Positions 47,381 to 60,359 of a stretch of DNA of 64,000 nucleotides are shown piece after piece. This DNA comes from Pteria penguin. Taxonomy: Eukaryota; Mollusca; Bivalvia; Pterioida; Pteriidae. The stretch covers positions 38,335,501 to 38,399,500 of the forward strand of contig CM068592.1 of assembly GCA_035048485.1 (NCBI GenBank), given 5' to 3'. Positions within the stretch are counted from its first letter, which is position 1. The number at the start of each line of letters is the position of its first letter. The translations under genes and the position numbers were made by a program. The notes beneath the pieces are model-generated. The model had not been told where the DNA came from. It saw only the letters and a list, made by a program, of their open reading frames with translations, and ran no database searches.

Positions 47381-49724
47381 TTACATGTCATATATTAATA
47401 GTAGTGACATCCAATTATTGAAAAGCATTATGACGTCACGTCATAGGAAAACTTTTGTTAATGGAGGTGTATCAACAAAAGCTTTGCCAATCATATGCGT
47501 GATTACATCTGTAAATCCAATGATATTTAGAAACTCTTCACGTATTTACACGAACATACATAGGGGTAAAACCACCTTTGGTAAAAGCTCGGTGTAAACG
47601 TTCACAGTGGCATTGACGTCGTCCTAAATGTTTACTTGGGTATTAAGTTTATATCACGTCAAAAGTCAAATCCCAATCCCATCCCACCTTAATTCACACA
47701 AAATCTCAACACAAACTGATGTAAAAAACTTACTTACTACTGTTATGACTTAGATGCAACGCAAAGTACTTGGTTTGGATCCACTAGCCATGTTCCATAT
47801 ATGACACAGTGAATTCATGAAAAAAACCCCAACTAGTACCTATATCAAACCATATATATAACCTACCACAAGGATATTAGCCGTGGTACTATCAAGTACT
47901 ACTTTCAACTTCCGCTACAGAAATTCTTGAAAAGAATATTTGATCGCAGATAGCGGAAGAATGTTTATTCATGTAGAATACACTATTTCCATAAAGTGCC
48001 ACAAGCACATTCGCATGTAGATATTAATGATGCACACTTTGAGGATGTAACATACTTGCATTGATGATCACTTTTGCAGCCAGATGTGTAAGTATTGGTC
48101 GGCATATCAATGCTTACTTTGTTGTATAAGCGTTAATAATCTACTATATATGCACATGTGCTTTGTCAATTTTCCAAACTGACCGATACTATTTGAAAAA
48201 AAATATTCCGGCTTTTCTCCTGAATGAATAAAGTAGAATAAATCGAAGTCTTATGGCTGAGACGGAACCATACTTGTATAACCACGTTATACCGTGCTCA
48301 ACTTGCAAGAGCCGCATAACATTTATGTATTACTACGCATTCTTGCGAAACGTAAAAAGCTGGCGACTTCTGACATCTGTTTCCCAGCAACACCAACGTC
48401 AAGTGTCGGGTCCATCGATATAACGCCGAGTATGCCGATGGTGAAGACAACACGACGTACACAATTATTACGGCCAATAAAACTGACAGTATACTCCCAT
48501 GCACCATCGTGACCCAATCTGATAAAAACCATATATTTATCCCGATTCTCTATTATCCGCTATATCCACAATAGGACATTTAGAGAAGTGGAATACAGAT
48601 ACGGTTTTAATCAGATTGCATCCTGACCATGCTTTCTAGTATGTTGTTGCATCTCGCCGCAGCAAAACTGCCTGTTCAAATTTTGAGAATATGAAAATGA
48701 CTAAGATTCTTCTGTCATTATAATAAATCCCTCTTTGTTTCTCAATACTTCTGTCTTTGTCTTTAGATCTATTTTGTTTATCAGAAGAATATGTAAACAT
48801 GGCGCTATCCGTCCTTTTAGCAATGGGAAATTAAGGGACAATTTCAAAGAGAAAACACGATGTTGTGTAAAAATGAATTAGAATGAGAGTAAACGTACTG
48901 TGCTTAATTGTTTTCGACAGATGTACCATGATTTTACCGTTGGAGACAGAGATTTGATGGCGACGCCTGCAAACCGTGGAAAACTATCAAATACAGTACG
49001 TCTATCCCCTTAGTATAATGAGCTCGAATTAATACCGGAACAAGGAAATTCACAATTCTCGACTGACATAACACTGTACAAAAACTCAGACTGGAAACAA
49101 TCAACATCCGTAAGAAAAACTCTAACCTTTCACAAAATGGAAGACTAAATCATATATCCCCTTCATATAGCTGTTCTCTTTCATCATAGATTCTATGACC
49201 ACAAACATACTTGTAATAATCTGTTTGTCAAGGTTTTGGTCAGAGATTATTCCATTCATAATACCGTGGTATTTTAGACACTGCAGGGGAAGCGGTTCAA
49301 CCGCTTTTGAAAACAATTAAATGCTAGTACAATGTGATATTACACATAATCATTCTACCCAAAACAACATCTCCGGCAAATTTAATGTCATCCCACCAAA
49401 ACCCTTCATACCATGTACTCCGTCGCAATGTTTAAAAAATGACATCGGTTCTAATATATACTCGACCCTCAAAATATTTTAACTCTAGGAAGTGGACAAA
49501 TACTTCTCACAAAGTTTTGCATAAAAACTATTAAATGACAATCTAGACCAACCTGGTCCATTCTCCGTGGTGTTCATACAGTCTGATATACACCACCAAA
49601 GACTTCCCGCTTGATTGTTCTTTATATACTGAACTACGTGACGAACACATATATTCTTTAAATAACCGACTAGACTTAACTATTTTATTCCGATTTCAGA
49701 TTTCTATTATCATTTTAAAAATCT
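47381..49724. other. Non-coding, nothing recognised
   Basis: Short frames at 47385-47597, 48294-48512 and 49122-49316 overlap on opposite strands or lack any domain. No supported gene is present. Confidence 0.4.
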
Positions 49725-50225
49725 TGCGGACGTGAATAAAAGTGATGTCAACATCGATCTCGAGAAGGAAGAAATTGTTTTTGAAGAATTAGATCAACCA
49801 ATTTGTGATGTTGAGATAGGTAATTGTATAAGGAAGTTAAATAAGGGGAAAGCCCACTCTATAGATCTTGTGCTTAACGAAATGTTAATTGAATTTAAAG
49901 ATATATTACTACCTATGTTACCTGTAATTTTCAATAAGATTTTGTCAACTGGCATTTTTCCGGCCTGGCCTCTTGGTCTACAGCAGTTATCATCCCTGTT
50001 TTTAAAAAGGGTGATAGATCTGACCCAAATAATTACAGAGCTATAAGTCTCATTAGGTGTTTGTGTATACTTTTCACTTCTATTCTAAATGATGGACTTT
50101 TATACTGGTCAGGTGATAATGACATTATTACAGATGCGCAGTTTGGCTTTCGGCCAAAAATGGGAACTTCTGAAGCTATTTTTGTTTTGCATTCCATAAT
50201 TCAAAAAACTCTTTTTTCTTTTACC
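49725..50225 (+). pseudogene. LINE-type reverse transcriptase fragment
   Basis: The first frame (49732-50046) includes IRKLNKGKAHSIDLVLNEML, the start of a non-LTR retrotransposon RT domain, and LPVIFNKILSTGIFP. After a frameshift near 49965 the next frame gives VIIPVFKKGDRSDPNNYRAI (about 49990-50045), CLCILFTSILNDGLL and ITDAQFGFRPKMGTSEAI (about 50126-50180). These are RT blocks 0-2 of the Jockey/CR1-like broad group. The fragment stops at about 50225, before the catalytic DD box, so it is truncated at both ends. Confidence 0.85.
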
Positions 50226-50776
50226 AACTTCCATTTTTCCAAATTGATTTATATACATTAACAAATTGTTGTTAAACAGTGATGTAGTAGTAAATAGAAA
50301 AATACTATCTCCGATACAAACAAAATCTCATATTTATATATTATACATATTCATACTTATTACACATATAAATTTAAATAATATAATTTCAAAAACAAAA
50401 TGTGCTATTTGCCATTTTTCGAAATTGGTACTATAATCATCATGATGCATCGGTAGATAGCATAAATTTCACAGACAGTAGGCAAAACATTTATATTTTA
50501 AATACAAAAGCATTAATGCATCTATCTTTGTTAATTTACCTACTCCAAGATGAACATCTTTTTTGTTTGGGGGAGGGGGGGGGGGCTAAACTTTAATCAA
50601 TAGCGAATTTAAATAAACTTTTATTTTCTTAATCTTTGAAAATTTGTTGGATATGATCACATTCCCATCATAAGTGAACAATCGATACTTGATATAGGTT
50701 ATAGAAGGTACATAGAAGGGTATCTTGGATTACCATTTTATACATAGTAAGACATGACTGTTAAAATTGATTTAAA
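50226..50776. other. AT-rich, non-coding
   Basis: A G tract lies at about 50571-50585. No gene is seen. Confidence 0.45.
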
Positions 50777-53700
50777 ATGATTATTTAATGATAATCCATC
50801 AGCCACCAAACTGCTTCGCATTCATTGGGTGTAATGCTAGTTTATAACGATAATCCATCAGCCACCACACTGCTAGAGCATTTATTGGGTACAATGCTTG
50901 TTTATAATGATAATCCATCAGCCATCAGACTGCTAGAGCATTCATTGGGTATAATGCTTGTTTATAATGATAATCCACCAGCCATTAGACTGCTAGAGCA
51001 TTCATTGGGTATAATGCTTGTTTATAATGATAATCCACCAGCCATCAGACTCCTAGAGCATTCATTGGGTATAATGCTTGTTTATAATGATAATCCATCA
51101 GCCACCACACTGCTAGAGCATTTATTGGGTACAATGCTTGTTTATAATGATAATCCATCAGACTGCTAGAGCATTCATTGGGTATAATGCTTGTTTATAA
51201 TGATAATCCATCAGCCATCAGACTGTTAGAGAATTCATTGGGTATAATGCTTGTTTATAATGATAATCCATCAGCTTCCAGACTGCTAGAGCATTCATTG
51301 GGTATAATGCTTGTTTATAATGATAATCCATGAGTCATCATACTGCTAGGGCATTCATTGGGTATAATGCTGGTTTATTATGATAATCCATCAGTCTCCA
51401 GACTGCTAGAGCATTCATTGGGTATAATGCTTGTTTATAATGATAATTCATCAGCCATCAGACTGTTAGAGCATTCATTGGGTATAATGCTTGTTTATAA
51501 TGATAATCCATCAGCCACCAGACTGCTAGAGCATTCATTGGGTATAATGCTTGTTTATAATGATAATCCATCAGCCATCAGACTGTTAGAGCATTCATTA
51601 GGTATAATGCTTGTTTATAATGATAATTCATCAGCCATCAGACTGCTAGGGCATTCATTGGGTATAATGCTTGTTTATAATGATAATCCACCAGCCATTA
51701 GACTGCTAGAGCATTCATTGGGTATAATGCTTGTTTATAATGATAATCCATCAGCCATCAGACTGCTAGAGCATTCATTGGGTACAATGCTTATTTATAA
51801 TGATAATCCACCAGCCATTAGACTGCTAGAGCATTCATTGTGTATAATGCTTGTTTATAATGATAATCCACCAGCCATTAGACTGCTACAGCATTCATCG
51901 GGTATAATGCTTGTTTATAATGATAATCCATCAGCCACCAGGCTGCTAGAGCATTCATTGGGTATAATGCTTGTTTATAATGATAATCCATCAGACTGTT
52001 ATAGCATTCATTGGGTATAATGCTTGTTTATAATGATAATCCATCAGCCATCAGACTGCTAGAGCATTCATTGGGTACAATGCTTGTTTATAATGACAAT
52101 CCATCAGCCACCAGACTGCTAGAGCATTCATTGGGTACAATGCTTGTTTATAATGACAATCCATCAGCCATCAGACTGCTAGAGCATTCATTGGGTATAA
52201 TGCTTGTTTATAATGATAATCCATCAGCCACCACACTGTTAGAGCATTCATTGGGTATAATGCTTGTTTATAATGATAAACCATCAGCCATCAGACTGTT
52301 AGAGCATTCATTGGGTATAATGCTTGTTTATAATGATAATCCATCAGCCATCAGACTGTTAGAGCATTCATTGGGTATAATGCTTGTTTATAATGATAAT
52401 CCATCAGCCACCAGACTGCTAGAGCATTCATTGGGTATAATGCTTGTTTATAATGATAATCCATCAGCCATCAGACTGTTAGAGCATTCATTGGGTATAA
52501 TGCTTGTTTATAATGATAATCCATCAGCCATCAGACTGCTAGAGCATTCATCGGGTATAATGCTTGTTTATAATGATAATCCATCAGCCATCAGACTGCT
52601 AGAGCATTCATTGGGTATAATGCTTGTTTATAATGATAATCCATCAGCCATCAGACTGCTAGAGCATTCATTGGGTATAATGCTTGTTTATAATGATAAT
52701 CCATCAGTCTCCAGACTGCTAGAGCATTCATTGGGTATAATGCTTGTTTATAATGATAATTCATCAGCCATCAGACTGCTAGAGCATTCATTGGGTATAA
52801 TGCTTGTTTATAATGATAATCCATCAGCCATCAGACTGTTAGAGCATTCATTGGGTATAATGCTTGTTTATAATGATAATTCATCAGCCATCAGACTGCT
52901 AGAGCATTCATAGGATATAATGCTTGTTTATAATGATAATTCATCAGCCGTCAGACTCCTAGAGCATTCATTGGGTATATTGCTAGTTTATAATGATAAT
53001 CCATCAGTCATCAGACTGCTAGAGCATTCATTGGGTATAATGCTTGTTTATAATGATAATCCATCAGCCACCAGGCTGCTAGAGCATTCATTTGGTATAA
53101 TGCTAGTTTATAATGATAAACCATCAGACTGTTAGAGCATTCATTGGGTATAATGCTTGTTTATAATGATAATCCATCAGCCATCAGACTGCTAGAGCAT
53201 TCATTGGGTATAATGCTTGTTTATAATGATAATTCATCAGCCATCAGACTGCTAGAGCATTCATTGGGTATAATGCTTGTTTATAATGATAATCCATCAG
53301 CCATCAGACTGCTAGAGCATTCATTGGGTATAATGCTTGTTTATAATGATAATCCATCAGCCATCAGACTGCTAGAGCATTCATCGGGTATAATGCTTGT
53401 TTATAATGATAATCCATCCGTCATCAGACTGCTAGAGCATTCATCGGGTATAATGCTAATTTATAATGATAAACCATCAGACTGTTAGAGCATTCATTGG
53501 GTATAATGCTTGTTTATAATGATAATCCATCAGCCATCAGACTGCTAGAGCATTCATTGGGTACAATGCTTGTTTATAATGATAATCCATCAGCCACCAG
53601 ACTGCTAGAGCATTCATTGGGTATAATGCTTGTTTATAATGATAATCCATCAGCCACCAGACTGCTAGAGCATTCATTGGGTATAATGCTTGTTTATAAT

Positions 53701-55715
53701 GATAATCCATCAGCCATTAGACTGTTAGAGCATTCATTGGGTATAATGCTTGTTTATAATGATAATCCATCAGCCATCAGACTGCTAGAGCATTCATTGG
53801 GTATAATGCTTGTTTATAATGATAATCCATCAGTCTCCAGACTACTAGAGCATTCATTTGGGTACATTGCTTGTTTATAATGATAATGCATCAGTCACCA
53901 GACTGCTAGAGAATTCATTGGGTACAATGCTTTTTTTTAATGATAATCCATCAGCCACCAGACTGCTAGAGCATTCATTGGGTATAATGCTTGTTTATAA
54001 TGATAATCCATCAGTCTCCAGACTGCTAGAGTATTCATTGGGTACAATGCTTGTTTATAATGATAATCCATCAGCCACCAGACTGCTAGAGCATTCATTG
54101 GGTACAATGCTTGTTTTTAATGATAATCCATCAGTCTCCAGACTGCTAGAGCATTCATTGGGTACAATGCTTGTTTATAATGATAATCCATGAGACACCA
54201 GACTGCTAGAGCATTCATTGGGTATATTGCTTGTTTATAATGATAATCCATCAGCCACCAGACTGCTAGAGCCTTTATTGGGTATAATCCTTGTTTATAA
54301 TGATAATACAACAGCCACCAGACTGCTACAGCATTCATTGGGTATAATGCTTGTTTATAATGATAAACCATCAGCCACCAGGCTGCTAGAGCATTTATTG
54401 GGTATAATGCTTGTTTATAATAATAATCCATCAGCCACCAGGCTGCTAGAGCATTCATTGGGTATAATGCTTGTTTATAATGATAATCCATCAGTCTCCA
54501 GACTGCTAGAGCATTCATTGGGTATAATGCTTGTTTATAATGTTAATCCGTCAGCCATCTGACTGCTAGAGCATTCATTGGGTATAATGCTTGTTTATTA
54601 TGATAAACCATCAGACACCAGACTGCTAGAGCATTCATTAGGTATAATGCTTGTTTATAATGATAATCCATCAGCCTCCAGACTGCTAGAGCATTCATTG
54701 GGTATAATGCTTGTTTATAATGATAATCCATCAGCCATCAGACTGCTAGAGCATTCATTGGGTATAATGCTTGTTTATAATGATAATCCATCAGCCACCA
54801 GACTGCTAGAGCATTCATTGGGTATAATGCTTGTTTATAATGATAATCCATCAGCCATCAGACTGCTAGAGCATTCATTGGGTATAATGCTTGCTTATAA
54901 TGATAAACCATCAGCCACCAGGCTGCTAGAGCATTCATTGGGTATAATGCTTTTTTATAATGATAATCCATCAGCCACCAGGCTGCTAGAGCATTCATTG
55001 GGTATAATGCTTGTTTATAATGATAATCCATCAGCCACCAGACTGCTAGAGCATTCATTGGGTATAATGCTGGTTTATAATGATAATCCATCAGCCATCA
55101 GACTGTTAGAGCATTCATTGGGTATAATGCTTGTTTATAATGATAATCCATCAGCCATCAGACTGCTAGAGCATTCATTGGGTACAATGCTTGTTTATAA
55201 TGATAATCCATCAGCCACCAGGCTGCTAGAGTATTCATTGGGTATAATGCTTGTTTATAATGTTAATCCGTCAGCCATCTGACTGCTAGAGCATTCATTG
55301 GGTATAATGCTTGTTTATAATGATAATCCATCAGCCATCAGACTGTTAGAGCATTCATTGGGTATAATGCTTGTTTATAATGATAATCCATCAGCCACCA
55401 GACTGCTAGAGCATTCATTGGGTATAATGCTTGTTTATAATGATAATCCATCAGCCACCAGACTGCTAGAGCATTCATTGGGTATAATGCTTGTTTATAA
55501 TGATAATCCATCAGCCACCAGACTGCTAGAGCATTCATTGGGTATAATGCTTGTTTATAATGATAATCCATCAGCCACCAGACTGTTAGAGCATTCATTG
55601 GGTTAAATGCTAGTTTATAATGATAATCCATCAGCCTCCAGACTGCTAGAGCATTCATTGGGTATAATGCTTGTTTATAATTATAATCCATCAACCACCA
55701 GATTGCAGTAACTTA
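50777..55715. repeat. 60-bp satellite array (about 82 units)
   Basis: The unit is 60 bp: GGTATAATGCTTGTTTATAA, TGATAATCCATCAGCCATCA, GACTGCTAGAGCATTCATTG. Variants at the CCATCA/CCACCA/TCTCCA positions and CTGCTAG/CTGTTAG are shuffled along the array. Four units carry the same 7-bp deletion between CATCAG direct repeats (about 51160, 51990, 53122, 53475). Higher-order blocks are visible, such as 353 bp (53121 to 53474) and 720 bp (54541 to 55261). The long plus-strand frames are period artefacts, because 60 is a multiple of 3. The unit is related to the 61-bp unit at 56490-57795. Confidence 0.97.
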
Positions 55716-55876
55716 TTGGATGCGTCAATCAATCATTTTTTATTTTCCTGAACACAATTGTCCATGATAATACGCCATGATCAACCAACTGAATGCAAGA
55801 ATCGTTCTGGAGGTATACCCGTCGTTTAAAAAATGATGTCATCAACAACCAAACTGCAAGAAAATCTTACTGGTGG
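55716..55876. repeat. Degenerate units between the two satellites
   Basis: CCATGATCAACCAACTGAATGC and GTCATCAACAACCAAACTGC, followed by AAGAATCGTTCTGGAGGTAT and AAGAAAATCTTACTGGTGG, keep the CATCAACCACCAGACTGCAAGAA-like skeleton of the flanking arrays with heavy decay. Confidence 0.75.
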
Positions 55877-56046
55877 TTGGTTGGTCGGTTGATGACTTTA
55901 CGTCGCTTTCAACAATTTTTCAGCTATATCGCGACATGGAAGAAGGAGGTAACCAACCTCTTAAAAGTAGTGGTGCAACCCGGGAATGGAACTCGGATCG
56001 TCGGCGCCGCAAGCCAAGCGCGTACCCACTACACGAAGCCTGCCCC
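55877..56046 (-). mobile_element. V-SINE (RUDI-like), 170 bp
   Basis: On the minus strand the head GTGTAGTGGGTACGCGCTTG resembles an A box and GATCCGAGTTCCATTCCCGG a diverged B box. A short body leads to the conserved tail CGCGATATAGCTGAAAAATT and GTTGAAAGCGACGTAAA, typical of the V domain of molluscan V-SINEs. It is flanked by a 12-bp target duplication TCTTACTGG(T/A)GG at 55865-55876 and 56047-56058 with one mismatch. The target is a degenerate satellite unit. Confidence 0.85.
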
Positions 56047-56058
56047 TCTTACTGGAGG

Positions 56059-56149
56059 TAAAACAGTAGTTCAATGTAGAATACAAAAATAATTGATGTT
56101 ATGACTATGGGCTAACAACAATGTACCACAAAGGACATTCACGGACCCT
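56059..56149. other. Short unassigned spacer
   Basis: Starts with a decayed satellite segment (GTAAAACAGTAGTTCA) and leads into the 52-bp repeats. Confidence 0.5.
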
Positions 56150-56287
56150 GAATTTCAGAGGTGAGACCAGGTGCCCGGGAGAAGTGAGCGTCCCCTTTCA
56201 GAGGTGAGACCAGGTAGTCGGGAGGAGTGAGCGTCTCCTGTCAGAGGTGAGACCAGGAACCCGGGAGGAGGGAGCGTCTCCTGTTTG
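56150..56287. repeat. 52-bp repeat, three copies, derived from RT-element flank
   Basis: The unit is CAGAGGTGAGACCAGG, then TGCCCGGGAGAAGTGAGCG and TCCCCTTT. The complement matches 37775-37815, downstream of the reverse-transcriptase relic. Only about three copies are present. Confidence 0.85.
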
Positions 56288-56489
56288 GTTAACTAAAACG
56301 ATAAGCCTTAAACTATCAGACTGCAAGAATCTAAAATTTAATTGAATCTATAACAGTTACTTAAAAATAATAAGTCATCAATAACTATACTGCAAGATTG
56401 TTATTGCAGATAAAGTAATGCTTTGACAATGGCCTGCAAAAATATCATCAACGGTATAATACTCGATTGTAGTAAGCCAGTAACAATCA
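56288..56489. repeat. Degenerate satellite units
   Basis: CTATCAGACTGCAAGAATC, AAGTCATCAATAACTATACTGC and AGTAACAATCAAACTACGAGAA retain the shared satellite skeleton at low identity, leading into the homogeneous 61-bp array. Confidence 0.75.
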
Positions 56490-57795
56490 AACTACGAGAA
56501 TCTTGTTGAAGTAGTCATTTATTGTGGTAAGTCATCGACCACAAGACTTCAAGAACCTTGTTGGGGGTATAATAGTCATTTATTACGGTAAGTCATCAAC
56601 CACCAGACTTCAAGAACCTTGTTGGGGGTATAATAGTCATTTATTACGGTAAGTCATCAACCACCAGACTTCAAGAACCTTGTTGGGGGTATAATAGTCA
56701 TTTATTACGGTAAGTCATCAACCACCAGACTTCAAGAACTTTGTTGGGGGTATAATAGTAATTCATTATGGTACGTCATCGACCACCAGACTTCAAGAAC
56801 CTTGTTGGGGTATAATAGTCATTTATTATGGTAAGTCATTAACCACCAGACTTCAAGAACCTTGTTGGGGGTATAATAGTCATTTATTACGGTAAGTCAT
56901 CAACCACCAGACTTCAAGAACTTTGTTGGAGGTATAATAGTAATTCATTATGGTACGTCATCGACCACCAGACTTCAAGAACCTTGTTGGGGGTATAATA
57001 GTCATTTATTATGGTAAGTCATTAACCACCAGACTTCAAGAACCTTGTTGGAGGTATAATAGTCATTTATTATGGTAAGTCATCAACCACCAGACTTCAG
57101 GAACCTTGTTGGGGGTATAATAGTCATTTATTACGGTAAGTCATCAACCACCAGACTTCAAGAACTTTGTTGGAGGTATAATAGTAATTCATTATGGTAC
57201 GTCATCGACCACCAGACTTCAAGAACCTTGTTGGGGGTATAATAGTCATTTATTATGGTAAGTCATTAACCACCAGACTTCAAGAACCTTGTTGGGGGTA
57301 TAATAGTCATTTATTACGGTAAGTCATTAACCACATGACTTCAAGAACTTTGTTGGAGGTATAATAGTAATTCATTATGGTACGTCATCGACCACCAGAC
57401 TTCAAGAACCTTGTTGGGGGTATAATAGTCATCTATTATGGTAAGTCATTGACCACCAGACTTCAAGAACCTTGTTGGAGGTATAATAGTCATTTATTAT
57501 GGTAAGTCATCAACCACCAGACTTCAAGAACCTTGTTGGGGGTATAATAGTCATTTATTACGGTAAGTCATCAACCACCAGACTTCAAGAACCTTGTTGG
57601 GGGTATAATAGTCATTTATTACGGTAAGTCATCAACCACCAGACTTCAAGAACCTTGTTCGGGGTATAATAGTCATTTATTACGGTAAGTCATCAACCAC
57701 AAGACTTCAAGAACCTTGTTGGGGGTATAATAGTCATTTATTACGGTAAGTCATCAACCACCAGACTTCAAGAACCTTGTTGGAGGTATAATAAT
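56490..57795. repeat. 61-bp satellite array (about 21 units)
   Basis: The unit is TTTATTACGGTAAGTCATCA, ACCACCAGACTTCAAGAACC, TTGTTGGGGGTATAATAGTC plus one base. A recurring variant block (AACTTTGTTGGAGGTATAATAG then TAATTCATTATGGTACGTCATC) appears four times at multi-unit spacing, showing higher-order organisation. The unit aligns with the 60-bp satellite through GGTATAAT, TTTAT-ATG-TAA, CATCA-CCA-CAGACT and AGA-C-TT. Confidence 0.97.
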
Positions 57796-58124
57796 GCACA
57801 ACAGTACATGGCTATCATTGGTTTATTATATTCTTAAATAGTATTTTAGAATAATGTATTTTACTAATTATATTGTCAACTACTGTTGAAAATATTGAGG
57901 TTTAATGCATCTGTTAAAAAGGGGAAGAAAAAAGCATGGTTTTGAAAAGGAAACTTTTGGTTCGCTACAGTACCAGTAGGAGATATGGAGGATGGTTGCC
58001 CTAGGGTTTTCTACTCCACATTTTATGACTACTGTATTAACGTTGTCATAGATCGTCTTTTTAATTCCTTCACCTCGAATTTTTATGGCCGCTCCTTTTT
58101 TAATAACATTATGGACTCATCACT
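57796..58124. other. Non-coding, nothing recognised
   Basis: Unique-looking AT-rich sequence between two arrays. Confidence 0.45.
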
Positions 58125-58540
58125 GAATGACATACCAATAATATTTTGGATATGCTGACAATATTCTGGACCCGCCTTTGACTGACATACATATAATATT
58201 CTGGACTCGCCACTGAGTGGCATACTGATGATATTCTGGACTCGCCACTGAGTACCATTCTGAACTGGCCACTGAGTAACATATTGATAGTATTCTGGAC
58301 TCGCCACTGAGTAACACAGTGATAATATTCTGGACTCACCACTGAGTGATATGCTGACAATATTCTGGACCCGCCTTTGACTGACAGACATATAATATTC
58401 TGGACTGGACTGGACTGGAGTGACATATTGATGATATTCTGGACTCGCCACTGAGTAACATACTGATAATATTCTGGACTCGCCACGGAATAACATACTG
58501 ATAATATTCTGGACTCGCCACTGAATAACATACTTAAAAT
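58125..58540. repeat. 35-bp minisatellite (about 12 units)
   Basis: The unit is GATAATATTCTGGACTCGCC followed by ACTGAGTAACATACT. A second unit type with CCCGCCTTTGACTGACA occurs twice (about 58170 and 58370). Minus-strand open frames across it are repeat artefacts. Confidence 0.93.
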
Positions 58541-59384
58541 AAGTATCCACTTGTATTAATGTTATATATAAAGAAATAAATAGTGAATAGTGATACTCTG
58601 AGACATCATTGTAGAGGTTATGTGTTGATATCACTTGAGTCTGATCCACGACCTTTGCGCATTTCATTTTTCAGCCTTTGAACTTTAAACCCAAAATTCA
58701 TTAAGAAACAGGATAGTGTGGCTAATCTACAGGACTAATGATCTTTAGCATCATGGGCAGCTGGTCCTGTCACCGTTGGACAATCCGTGTCTCCATCTGA
58801 CCCATGTGACCCTTTTGGAGATTTTTGACTTACCATTTGTTTCGCATGAATGGTGTTTGGATCTGGTCTGCTGTCCATATACATTCGTTCCTGTGGTTTA
58901 ATAGAAGATTTGTCAGTTCTCAAATATGGGAAAGTAAAATGAATGTGCATGATTCATTTAGTCGGCTTATCTTTACTTTCACATGCACGAACAGAAGAGC
59001 ACTAGTTCTAAAGTACAGACTACATCAAGTGATATCCCGTCTAAATACTTATAGGTACTTACTTTTAATTGAAATTTCTCGTATTAATTTGACGCGTTTT
59101 GTAACCTAATATCTTGAGATCATCAGAGACGTACCCAGGCGTACACAAGATTTCACGTGCTTTTACTAGTTTTTGTTTTGTTTTGTTTTTGTCTTGATTT
59201 TGTTGGTTTTTTAAATTGTTCTCTCTTTAATGTCACTTTTGATTACAGTTCGTCTGAACAGGAAAACTAATATCGATGTAATATCATGGGACATATAAAC
59301 CCCTAAATTAACAGCGGTAGGGACTCTCTCGACTCAAACTTTCACTCTAGTTCCCAAGGAGATCTCAAGTCAGGATTCCAACCC
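58541..59384. other. Non-coding, nothing recognised
   Basis: Short frames occur on both strands (58735-58950, 58825-59109) without recognisable domains. A T-rich GTTTT run lies at about 59170-59220. Confidence 0.4.
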
Positions 59385-59945
59385 CCCGATCGCACGATAG
59401 TTTGGATTTACAACGATAGCGAGATAATATAGATTCCATCCCTGACAGCGGGATAGATAGAATGGATACGCCCGTGATAACGAGATAATCTACCGTGATA
59501 GCGGAATAGTCGGGATACGCCCCTGATAAGGGGAAAGTTTGGATCGCCCATGATAGCGAGATAATCTAGATTTTACCCGCGATAGCGGGATAATCTAGAT
59601 TCCCCCCTGATAATGGGATAGTCTGGATCGCCCATGATAGCGACATACTCTAGATTCCGCTCCTGATAGCAGGATGGATAGACTATAAGTATTGGTTCGC
59701 CCCGATAGCGGGTGATCTAGACTCGTCCCTGATAGTCTGAGTTTGCTTGTAATAGTCTGGATTCATAGTGAGGTAGTCCAGTCCAGATTAGCCCCTGATA
59801 ATCTGGATTCGTAGTGAGATAGTCCGGATTCGCACCTGATAATCTATATTCGTGGTGAGATAGTCTGAATTCGTCCCTGATAAGCTGGATTCGTAGTGAG
59901 ATAGTCACTATTCGCCTCTGATAATCTGGATTCGTAGTGAGATAT
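59385..59945. repeat. Imperfect minisatellite, about 35-41 bp units
   Basis: The left part repeats CCTGATAGCGGGATAATCTAG then ATTC-type units of about 35 bp. The right part repeats GATAATCTGGATTCGTAGTG then AGATAGTCCGGATTCGCACCT of about 41 bp. The two are related through GATA-ATCTGGATTCG, suggesting one array with a changing unit. Confidence 0.85.
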
Positions 59946-60350
59946 CTGAATATACACATTTTGTGATCTTGCTTGTTTTAAGCATAAGCTTGTAGACACA
60001 TCCATCTAAACTAGTTTGCTTATCTTATTTTGAAATCTAAGTAGAAAACCAATCAACACTAATGATTATAGTCTTTTCATCCCCCAATCCATTTTCATTC
60101 AATCCTTTACATTACTGTGTTTATCAAGTTACCTTTTAGAAAAATCAGTATCCTGGATCATCATTTTTTAACATCCATTTCAAAGTTTTAGATTCACAGA
60201 TTGGTTTTAATTTCCTATTTAAAACGTACTATATATGTAACCTCTAGCCGGATGAACTGCACTTGCGCACCAAACAAGCTGCTTTTGTAGTGTTCACAAC
60301 CGCCTCCCAGGGATTTTAAAAGACCGATAACTCGCATACACCGGAAGTTG
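59946..60350. other. Non-coding, nothing recognised
   Basis: No supported feature. Confidence 0.4.
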
Positions 60351-60359
60351 TGATGTTCT

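Noticed and set aside
50825..55694. Repetitive proteins with a 20-residue GIMLVYNDNPSAIRLLEHSL-type repeat
   Set aside because: This is a period artefact of the 60-bp satellite. Frames break at every 7-bp deletion and opposite-strand frames are equally long.
58083..58667. 194-codon minus-strand frame
   Set aside because: It mainly spans the 35-bp minisatellite; several overlapping frames show the same repeated peptide.
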